16,181 nucleotides of DNA from Cellvibrionales bacterium UBA3090 (GTDB taxonomy: Bacteria; Pseudomonadota; Gammaproteobacteria; Pseudomonadales; Porticoccaceae), in contig DFBC01000032.1 in assembly GCA_002367235.1 (NCBI GenBank), forward strand, positions 1 to 16,181, in the 5' to 3' direction. This document shows positions 1 to 4,774 of this stretch, piece after piece. Made by a program: the position numbers and the translations under genes. A model generated the notes under the pieces. That model had not been told where the DNA came from, searched no databases, and worked only from the letters and a program-made list of their open reading frames with translations. How positions within the stretch are numbered: position 1 is the stretch's first letter; every line of letters starts with the position of its first letter.

Positions 1-57
1 ATTGACGCGCCGGAACTCCATAAGTGCATCGACCGCCAGTAATATACCCAGACTCAC
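1..57 (-). CDS. Possible N-terminus of a further operon gene (partial, runs off the window)
   Basis: On the minus strand a GTG at 57-55 overlaps the TGA stop of the SDR gene as GTGA, the 4-bp overlap typical of coupled operon genes. The frame stays open to the window edge for 19 codons, beginning MSLGILLAVDALMEF. The start is hydrophobic, which would suit a membrane protein, but 19 residues are too few to assign a family. Only the junction geometry and the open frame support this call. Confidence 0.3.
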   Translation of the reverse strand, partial: MSLGILLAVDALMEFRRVN

Positions 58-968
58 CGTGCTACATCCTCCGGCGTAAGTCGAAATGGCCGTGGCGAGA
101 ACCCGAGGTCGCGTTCTGCATCCGAGTGACCAAACACCAGATCACGGTTCATCCGTTCAGCCATGGCAACTGACCAGTGTCGGTATCTTGGAAGCAAGCG
201 TAAACACACCAACGCTAATCTGAAAGCAGCCAGCGGTATCGTCACCACCCTTGGCCGGCGATGCAATGATGCAAACACGCGGAGAACCATCTCCCGATAG
301 GTCAGCGTTTCCCCACCAGAAATGTTGTACGCACGGTTTACCACCTTAGGTGATTTCAACGCCGAGATGCACGCAGCAGCTACATCTTCCGAGTGTATCG
401 GCTGACGCAACCCATCCGCCTTCCCCAGCAGCGGAAAGAAACCAAATCGGCGCGCGAAACGCGCAATTTCAGCGATGTTCTTGTCCCGCCCTCGGCCATA
501 GATCAGGGTAGGCCGCAGAATGACCCACTCAATGCCGTTTTTTTCAGCCCACTCCTGGAGTTGCTCCTCCCCATCAGTCAGGCGTTGTGCAACAGCCTGC
601 TCAGCAAGGTCAGAGGAATCATCTTTAGTAAAGAGACTGGTGGAAGACAGCGCCACGACCCGTCGCACCCCATACGCCTCCAATAAACCGAAGTAGTCTG
701 GCAATACCCAAATAGGCGCGACACAGATCCAATATTTAACTCCGCTCTCCCCTTGTGGAAGAGAGGCCGGGCGTGAGGGGGAAATTACCCGCCATTCAAC
801 TCCATTATCTACACTTTCCCTGGGCTGTCGCGAAAACGCTACAACCCGCCACCCCGGCTGCGTCAGCAACGGCAGCAAACATTCCCCCACCAGACTGGTT
901 GCCCCAAGAAGGGCGACAGACCGCTTCCTACTTTCCACTTCCCACTTCCTGCTTCCCACCCATTCCAC
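54..968 (-). CDS. Atypical NAD(P)-binding SDR-family protein (epimerase/dehydratase-like)
   Basis: This is a 304-residue Rossmann protein of the extended SDR (NAD-dependent epimerase/dehydratase) type. A dinucleotide-binding GATSLVG motif lies at residues 22-28, the SST of the active-site strand at 108-110 and RPTLIYG at 152-158. The usual YxxxK catalytic pair is not seen between the SST and RPT motifs, so it may be a non-canonical SDR rather than a working sugar epimerase. The expected reaction would be NAD(P)-dependent modification of a nucleotide sugar, but the substrate is unknown. The start is uncertain: GTG at 968 is the longest choice and overlaps the upstream GT2 gene by 41 bases. Family homology clearly begins only near residue 16 (RSVALLGA). 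The first 15 residues are encoded largely by the 7-nt repeat array, so a later start is possible. Confidence 0.8.
   Translation of the reverse strand: MEWVGSRKWEVESRKRSVALLGATSLVGECLLPLLTQPGWRVVAFSRQPRESVDNGVEWRVISPSRPASLPQGESGVKYWICVAPIWVLPDYFGLLEAYGVRRVVALSSTSLFTKDDSSDLAEQAVAQRLTDGEEQLQEWAEKNGIEWVILRPTLIYGRGRDKNIAEIARFARRFGFFPLLGKADGLRQPIHSEDVAAACISALKSPKVVNRAYNISGGETLTYREMVLRVFASLHRRPRVVTIPLAAFRLALVCLRLLPRYRHWSVAMAERMNRDLVFGHSDAERDLGFSPRPFRLTPEDVAR
922..956 (-). repeat. Five heptanucleotide units inside a gene overlap
   Basis: Read on the minus strand the units are GGAAGCA, GGAAGTG, GGAAGTG, GAAAGTA and GGAAGCG, exactly contiguous. More degenerate purine-rich units continue towards 980. 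The array lies almost wholly inside the 41-bp overlap of the GT2 gene end and the SDR gene start. It is translated in two frames and contains the GT2 stop codon TAG. The units resemble Shine-Dalgarno sequence. Confidence 0.8.
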
Positions 969-1842
969 TCACCACTTTCCAACAGGCCACCACCCCAAAG
1001 CGCAGCCACACCCCAACCGCTACCAGCCCCATCAAAACTCCAGGATATTGGTGCCGGAAGAACTTGCGGTAGAAGCGCATCATCCCCTTATGTTTGTGCC
1101 ACTCAACGAAAATGGGGAGGCTTCGACTACACGCCCCCAATGCATGAGTCACTCGCGCACAAGGAACAAACATCACCTTCCAGCCTTTTTGTCGAAAACG
1201 CATACACCAATCCAAATCCTCGCAATGCAAAAAGTAATCTTCATCCCAAGGTCCCACATCTTCCATCGCCTCTCGCTTAACCAACATACATGCCCCGGAA
1301 ATCGCCTCGACCTCAATGGGCTGATCAGGCAAGGGCTGCTTGTGCAGGTGGAAATCAAAAAACAGTCGGGGCCAGCGATGGGCGAAGCGATATAAACCGA
1401 AAGCTCGCACAAAGGAGCGCCAGGGTGTAGGGATCGCACGTCTGCCACCACCCTGCTCGGTACCATCCGGGTTTACTAGAAGTCCACCGACCATGCCGAC
1501 CTCAGAGCCGGCTGCCAATACATCGTGTAACTGGAAAACCGTATCCGATTCGAGTACACAATCCGGGTTCAAAAATAGTAGATAGGGGCTGGTAGCCGCA
1601 TCAGCGCCAATATTGCAGGCAGCAGCAAAACCAAGATTTTGATCATTTTGGATCACCCGCAGACGGGGTTCGTCGGGAAAACGTCTTGTTAGTTGGGTAA
1701 CACTGTTATCGATGGATGCATTATCAACAACGATTACCTCTCTGACCTGGACTATGGCAGACGCTATGCAATCGGTAAGAAGCGCCCCTGCATTGAAGTT
1801 CACAACCACCAACGAAACAGATGAAGTAGCTTCGACTCCCAA
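928..1842 (-). CDS. GT2-family glycosyltransferase (rhamnosyltransferase-like)
   Basis: This 304-residue GT-A fold inverting glycosyltransferase has the start strand SLVVVNFNAG (10-19), VIVVDNAS (36-43), NLGFAAACN (69-77), a DXD-type LNPD (91-94) and an acceptor-side CEDLDWCMR (207-215). Residues about 267-290 form a hydrophobic segment likely to hold it at the inner membrane. It resembles WbbL/RfbF-like rhamnosyltransferases, but the donor and linkage cannot be read. The start chosen is TTG at 1842, preceded by AGGGAG on the minus strand about 8 bases upstream; no ATG or GTG gives the whole N-terminal strand. It begins one base after the stop of an upstream glycosyltransferase remnant and overlaps the downstream SDR gene by up to 41 bases, so it was an internal operon gene. 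Confidence 0.9.
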   Translation of the reverse strand: MGVEATSSVSLVVVNFNAGALLTDCIASAIVQVREVIVVDNASIDNSVTQLTRRFPDEPRLRVIQNDQNLGFAAACNIGADAATSPYLLFLNPDCVLESDTVFQLHDVLAAGSEVGMVGGLLVNPDGTEQGGGRRAIPTPWRSFVRAFGLYRFAHRWPRLFFDFHLHKQPLPDQPIEVEAISGACMLVKREAMEDVGPWDEDYFLHCEDLDWCMRFRQKGWKVMFVPCARVTHALGACSRSLPIFVEWHKHKGMMRFYRKFFRHQYPGVLMGLVAVGVWLRFGVVACWKVVSGMGGKQEVGSGK

Positions 1843-1853
1843 CTCACAACTCC
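1833..1853 (-). repeat. Three heptanucleotide units across a stop/start junction
   Basis: On the minus strand the units GGAGTTG, TGAGTTG and GGAGTCG are contiguous. They cover the TGA stop of the upstream remnant (1846-1844) and the TTG start of the GT2 gene (1842-1840). They are similar in length and purine-rich character to the array at 922-956, at the next gene junction of the same operon. Confidence 0.6.
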
Positions 1854-1987
1854 CTAAACAACCGCTTATCCAACACTTGCCAAATCTCGCTTATACCTGC
1901 GACATGCCCTGCCTGAATCGCCCGGCGCTTGCGCCACATCTTTGGAAGAGCCTTTACCGCATCCCATTTAGCCCGCAAAATCAGATA
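1844..1987 (-). pseudogene. 3' remnant of a GT2 glycosyltransferase
   Basis: A minus-strand frame from 1987 to the TGA at 1846-1844 encodes about 47 residues containing LRAKWDAVKALPKMWRKRR and ending in ISEIWQVLDKRLFREL. A basic amphipathic tail with a repeated K/R-rich LP.M.RKRR pattern is the usual C-terminus of polysaccharide GT2 enzymes. There is no start codon in a sensible place. An in-frame TGA lies at 1990-1988 and no glycosyltransferase coding sequence continues upstream. This is therefore the tail of a gene whose body has been lost, its break lying against the toxin-antitoxin insert. Its stop is one base from the start of the next gene, so the original operon junction is intact. The call rests on pattern recognition of the tail, not on an alignment. 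Confidence 0.7.
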
Positions 1988-2015
1988 TCAGTTCGTAATC
2001 CCTTCCCCGCGGACG

Positions 2016-2417
2016 TTACAAGTGTTTAAGAAACTGGGCTACAGTAACAACGGGTATTGGGCTGTCGACACAGGATAGGAGATGTTCATCCCCGGAAATA
2101 ATGAAATCAGCTCGGGCCGTCTCAGCACACCAGATAAACTTGTCATCAGATGGATCTTGTTTGACAAAGGCCCTGCCAGAAGAGACTTCCACGACTTCAA
2201 ACCATGGGACGATCTCCTGAGTAATAAGATATTCTATTTCCGTTTCTGAGAGGGAGAATTTTCGGTAAGCCAGTACCCTGAGAAATTCGTCCATAATCTT
2301 CCTGGAACAAAGGGGTCTAATAGTCCTGTTCTTCCACAGTGGAATAAGTTGTGCCGGAATGCCGCCGAACAATAGAGCTGAGACAAGAACATTTGTGTCT
2401 ATGACGACCTTTTTCAC
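2016..2417 (-). CDS. PIN-domain toxin (VapC-like ribonuclease, COG1569/PIN_3 type)
   Basis: With a GTG start at 2417 the protein is 133 residues and begins MKKVVIDTNVLVSALLFGG, the standard opening of the PIN_3 'putative toxin' family. Acidic metal-site candidates are D7, E44 (in MDEFLRVL), D91/D92 (in DPSDDKF) and D110 (in ISGDEHLL). PIN domains are Mg/Mn-dependent RNases that usually cut tRNA or mRNA; the target here is unknown. The start at 2417 overlaps the antitoxin stop as GTGA. A longer GTG at 2432 would add five residues that do not fit the family, so the shorter form is preferred. Translational coupling keeps toxin synthesis dependent on antitoxin translation. All catalytic positions appear intact, so the gene is probably functional. 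Confidence 0.88.
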   Translation of the reverse strand: MKKVVIDTNVLVSALLFGGIPAQLIPLWKNRTIRPLCSRKIMDEFLRVLAYRKFSLSETEIEYLITQEIVPWFEVVEVSSGRAFVKQDPSDDKFIWCAETARADFIISGDEHLLSCVDSPIPVVTVAQFLKHL

Positions 2418-2641
2418 CTTGACCGTGCCCACCGCACTGCTTCAGGCACGCTCTCTTCAGTCAAACCCAGTTTTTTCATTTTGGCGCGAATCTGACCGAG
2501 ATCAGCCCCATAGACCTTAACAGGCCTGAAAATGACTACATCGTCCTTGAGCTCCACATCAAAGTATCTCACGTTGGGGAGCTGGGACAGAATTGATTTG
2601 GGAATTGTGATCTGGTTTTTAGATGTGAGTTTTGCAAGCAT
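2414..2641 (-). CDS. AbrB/SpoVT-type antitoxin (VapB-like)
   Basis: This 75-residue protein begins MLAKLTSKNQITIPKSIL, the swapped-hairpin AbrB DNA-binding fold (residues about 1-45) with its signature QITIPK. The C-terminal part (KKLGLTEESVPEAVRWARSR) is the segment expected to wrap and inhibit the PIN toxin. The ATG at 2641 is preceded on the minus strand by AAGGG with an 8-base spacer. It is the first gene of a two-gene operon with a 4-bp overlap into the toxin. Proteins of this class usually repress their own promoter, and a perfect 6+6 inverted repeat lies just downstream of the predicted -10 box, which fits autoregulation. Confidence 0.88.
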   Translation of the reverse strand: MLAKLTSKNQITIPKSILSQLPNVRYFDVELKDDVVIFRPVKVYGADLGQIRAKMKKLGLTEESVPEAVRWARSR

Positions 2642-2656
2642 ATCAGTTTCCCTTAC

Positions 2657-2674
2657 TTTCCTACTTTAAGGAAA
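2657..2674. promoter_or_regulatory. Candidate antitoxin operator (inverted repeat)
   Basis: TTTCCT and AGGAAA form perfect 6-bp arms around a 6-bp spacer (TTTCCTACTTTAAGGAAA). The site touches the predicted -10 element of the toxin-antitoxin promoter and covers the expected transcription start, the position where AbrB-type antitoxins commonly bind to repress their own operon. Binding itself is inferred. Confidence 0.5.
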
Positions 2675-2702
2675 TCTTACTCTGGTTTGCTTTTAAGTGC
2701 AA
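2674..2702 (-). promoter_or_regulatory. Sigma-70-type promoter for the toxin-antitoxin operon
   Basis: On the minus strand TTGCAC (2702-2697) is followed after 17 bp by TAAGAT (2679-2674). This predicts a start near 2667, about 25 bases upstream of the antitoxin ATG. Confidence 0.55.
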
Positions 2703-2731
2703 GCATGGATCGGCTCTGCCGTTTTTCTGAA

Positions 2732-2759
2732 TTGACAAAATTAGTTTGTGTTCTATGAT
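2732..2759 (+). promoter_or_regulatory. Near-consensus sigma-70 promoter, probably giving a leaderless mRNA
   Basis: TTGACA (2732-2737) is followed after 16 bp by TATGAT (2754-2759). The predicted start is about 2765-2767, which coincides with the ATG at 2766. It is divergent from the toxin-antitoxin promoter, with about 29 bp between the two -35 boxes. Confidence 0.65.
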
Positions 2760-2765
2760 TGAATT

Positions 2766-3179
2766 ATGCGCAAGGTGATTATTTTTGCCGGTTTAATGAC
2801 TATTTTGTTGGTCCCCATGGTGGCTGCCGCGGTTGAAAAGGCCCCCAGGATAACTGACCGCGAAATCGTTGAAAGACTTACCCGGCTTGAAGAAGGCCAA
2901 AAGGCCCTTAATAAGCGCTTTGATGACCTCCGTGCTGAAATGAACGGACGCTTTGATGACCTCCGTGCCGAAATGAATGAGCGTTTTAATACCCTTCAGT
3001 GGATGCTTGGGCTCTTTATCACTATTTCCTTGGTAATTTTAGGTTTTGTCCTGCGGATGCAGTGGCAGATGCAAAGAAGGCAGACAGATCTGGAAGCCAC
3101 ACTTAATGCCCATAAAAATGAGCTTGCTTTTCTCAAAAATCTTATTGAAAAGCTTCTTCCTCCTAAAGGAGTTTTGTAA
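2766..3179 (+). CDS. Small exported or membrane-anchored coiled-coil protein, function unknown
   Basis: The 137-residue product starts MRKVIIFAGLM and has a signal-peptide-like N-terminus (basic n-region, hydrophobic core, AAA before VEK at about residue 22). A heptad-rich helix spans about 31-77, a transmembrane segment about 79-101 (MLGLFITISLVILGFV), and a charged helix runs to the C-terminus. Within the first helix the 11-residue unit RFDDLRAEMN(G/E) occurs twice, then partly a third time. Proteins with this RFDDLRAEMN repeat plus one membrane span are common, but I know of no settled function. The ATG lies only 7 bases after the -10 box, so there is no room for a ribosome binding site. 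The next in-frame Met codons (residues 11 and 18) would destroy the signal sequence. It is transcribed away from the toxin-antitoxin pair. Confidence 0.7.
   Translation: MRKVIIFAGLMTILLVPMVAAAVEKAPRITDREIVERLTRLEEGQKALNKRFDDLRAEMNGRFDDLRAEMNERFNTLQWMLGLFITISLVILGFVLRMQWQMQRRQTDLEATLNAHKNELAFLKNLIEKLLPPKGVL
2916..2981 (+). repeat. Two 33-bp tandem repeats encoding 11-residue coiled-coil units
   Basis: Units 2916-2948 and 2949-2981 both start CGCTTTGATGACCTCCGTGC and differ at only a few positions. A diverged third unit begins at 2982 (CGTTTTAATACCCTT). They encode RFDDLRAEMNG and RFDDLRAEMNE. Confidence 0.85.
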
Positions 3180-3548
3180 GCAAACCATTCACCTGCCGTG
3201 CCATATTTGGCAACAGACCCACACGGACCCAGACAGTTTGACACATATATCAAGGCAAATCTCTAATCCGTGTCATCTGCTTGCCCTGTGAAATGCGTAG
3301 CCTATTTCTCTGCTTGCCCAGCCTGCCCTGCCGTGCCCCGTTCAATTCCGAAGGACAGCTTGCCCTGTTTGAATTCTGCTTCGCAGACCCCAAGGGGGAT
3401 TCAACTGGGGCGCAGCGAATTTAACCGGGGTAGCTCCGGCAGATGGTACTGGGGTTAAATCTTTATCCCGTGAAATCTGAAAGCCAATTCACTGGGACCA
3501 CAAGGCTATTTAACCGGAGCGCACTCTGACGGAAGGGTTCAGCAAGAT
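3180..3548. other. Gene-free stretch with low-complexity and palindromic sequence
   Basis: No credible gene is seen here. The first part is C/A-rich. From about 3270 a motif built on GCTTGCCC recurs (TCTGCTTGCCC twice). Two larger inverted repeats follow. The first is an imperfect pair at 3363-3376 and 3397-3410 (CCCTGTTTGAATTC against GGATTCAACTGGGG). The second is a perfect 8-bp pair, ATTTAACC at 3419-3426 and GGTTAAAT at 3453-3460. TTCAAC or TTTAACC followed by GGGG or GGAG also recurs near 3400, 3420 and 3510. This looks like a clustered, degenerate palindromic repeat family rather than a decayed gene. No clear promoter for the downstream operon is visible. Confidence 0.5.
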
Positions 3549-3953
3549 ATGTTGTTTAAATTGGCAATGTCCTGTATCACTACACTGCACTACCAACTGC
3601 CACCCAAGGCACAGGGTAAACTGGTTCGCGTAATCCATGGTGAAGTTTTCGACGTTGCCGTGGATATCCGAAAAAGCTCCCCCACCTTTGGTCAGTGGGT
3701 CGTTGAAATCCTGATGGCAGAGAACAAAAAACAACTCCGGATCCCTGAAGGCTTCGCCCACGGCTTTGTGACGCTTTCGGAAACTGCCGAGTTTCTTTAT
3801 AAAACTACAGACTACTACGCCTCAGATTACGAGCGCTGCATTGTCTGGAATGACACCAGCATCAACATCGACTGGCCAATTAATACGGCACCGTCACTTT
3901 CTGGCAAAGATGCGCAAGGGGTAGTTTTCGATCGGGCCGAGGTATTTGCCTGA
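3549..3953 (+). pseudogene. rfbC: 5'-truncated dTDP-4-dehydrorhamnose 3,5-epimerase (rfbC/rmlC)
   Basis: From LHYQLPPKAQGKLVRV onward (residue 13) the sequence is unmistakable RmlC. GEVFDVAVDIRKSSPTFG, the IPEGFAHGF motif and EFLYKTTDYYA with its catalytic Tyr follow, ending near IDWP. Full-length enzymes have about 55-60 further N-terminal residues and read LRGLHYQ at this point; here the frame reads ITTLHYQ. The catalytic His of LHYQ is kept but the preceding conserved Arg-Gly is lost. The first 12 residues from ATG 3549 (MLFKLAMSCITT) have no family resemblance. RmlC acts in the third step of dTDP-L-rhamnose synthesis, and its N-terminal strands help form the dimer, so activity is unlikely. 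The 3' end is intact, and its TGA overlaps the wzm ATG as TGATG. No rfbA, rfbB or rfbD lies nearby. Confidence 0.85.
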
Positions 3954-4774
3954 TGCAGCACTTCTCCACTTCGCCGAGGGAAATGGCTGCTAGTTTCTGG
4001 CAACACCGGCAACTGATTCTCCAGATGAGCAAGCGAGAAGTGATTGGCCGCTATCGCGGCTCAATAATGGGTCTCGCTTGGTCTTTCTTTAACCCATTGA
4101 TGATGCTCGTTATTTACACCTTCGTTTTTTCAGTTGTTTTCAAAGCTCGCTGGGGAGTGCATGCAGACGAAAGCAAAGCCGATTTTGCCATCATTTTGTT
4201 CGTTGGTTTGATTGTGCACGGGCTCTTTGCTGAGTGCATCAACCGCGCGCCGGGTCTGATCATCTCCAATGTCAATTATGTTAAAAAGGTCGTCTTTCCG
4301 CTGGAGATTCTGCCTTGGGTAGCATTTGGTTCTACTCTTTTTCATACCGCGATCAGTCTTGGGGTACTGCTTTTGGCGCAAATCATCCTTAGTCAGCACA
4401 TTCCTTTAACTGGCGTTCTTTTTCCGGTTGTACTGCTGCCACTGGTGCTTGGCACAATGGGGCTGGCCTGGTTTCTATCAGCACTGGGTGTTTATCTCCG
4501 TGATATTAGTCAGTTGACAAACATGTTTACCACTGTGATGCTTTTTATTTCAGCCGTATTTTTTCCCATCTCCGCCTTACCTGCACGCTACCAGATATGG
4601 CTAAAGATCAACCCGCTTGCCTTTATCATAGAGGAAGGAAGAAAAGTCTTGATCTTTGGTCAACTACCCAATTTCATCGCTTTGGCTATGTTGCTGGTGT
4701 TGGGAGCGCTGATTGCCTGGGCCGGTTTTGCCTGTTTTCAGAAGACACGCAAGGGGTTCGCTGATGTCCTCTGA
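3953..4774 (+). CDS. wzm: Polysaccharide ABC exporter permease (Wzm type)
   Basis: This 273-residue ABC-2 family membrane protein has about six hydrophobic segments (roughly 43-64, 77-95, 120-145, 152-180, 190-208 and 240-262). Family landmarks include KREVIGRYRGSIMGLAWSFFNPLMML at the N-terminal interface helix and first span, NYVKKVVFPLEILP (108-121) and the cytoplasmic ALGVYLRDISQ loop. It forms the transmembrane pore that moves lipid-linked polysaccharide across the inner membrane with Wzt. The ATG at 3953 overlaps the rfbC stop by one base (TGATG), with GAGG 10 bases upstream. It overlaps wzt by 11 bases. The gene is full length. O-antigen export is the likely role because of the Wzt C-terminal extension, but a capsule exporter cannot be excluded. 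Confidence 0.92.
   Translation: MQHFSTSPREMAASFWQHRQLILQMSKREVIGRYRGSIMGLAWSFFNPLMMLVIYTFVFSVVFKARWGVHADESKADFAIILFVGLIVHGLFAECINRAPGLIISNVNYVKKVVFPLEILPWVAFGSTLFHTAISLGVLLLAQIILSQHIPLTGVLFPVVLLPLVLGTMGLAWFLSALGVYLRDISQLTNMFTTVMLFISAVFFPISALPARYQIWLKINPLAFIIEEGRKVLIFGQLPNFIALAMLLVLGALIAWAGFACFQKTRKGFADVL

Noticed and set aside
1712..2029. Plus-strand open frame of 105 codons over the GT2 start and the remnant
   Set aside because: It is opposite the GT2 N-terminal motifs and the remnant tail, and shows no protein-like pattern of its own.
2418..2432. GTG at 2432 as the toxin start
   Set aside because: The added residues MGTVK do not match the family, whose members start at MKKVVIDTN; GTG 2417 gives the typical 4-bp overlap.
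3419..3466. Rho-independent terminator from the ATTTAACC/GGTTAAAT hairpin
   Set aside because: The stem is AT-rich at its base, the loop is long (26 bases) and the following CTTTAT is not a proper U-tract. It is treated as part of the palindromic repeats.
1983..3550. AGATAT near both borders of the toxin-antitoxin segment (1983-1988 and 3545-3550) as a target-site duplication
   Set aside because: Six bases are expected by chance, no terminal inverted repeats or transposase were seen, and the rfbC break appears to lie about 30 bases further in.
3549..3953. A functional short rfbC with a new N-terminus
   Set aside because: The N-terminal strands and the conserved Arg-Gly before LHYQ are missing in a family of very constant length. 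Kept as a pseudogene, though activity is not formally excluded.
4713..4763. Longer Wzt start at 4713
   Set aside because: The extra 17 residues lie wholly inside wzm and do not resemble Wzt N-termini; ATG 4764 has AAGGGG at a good distance.
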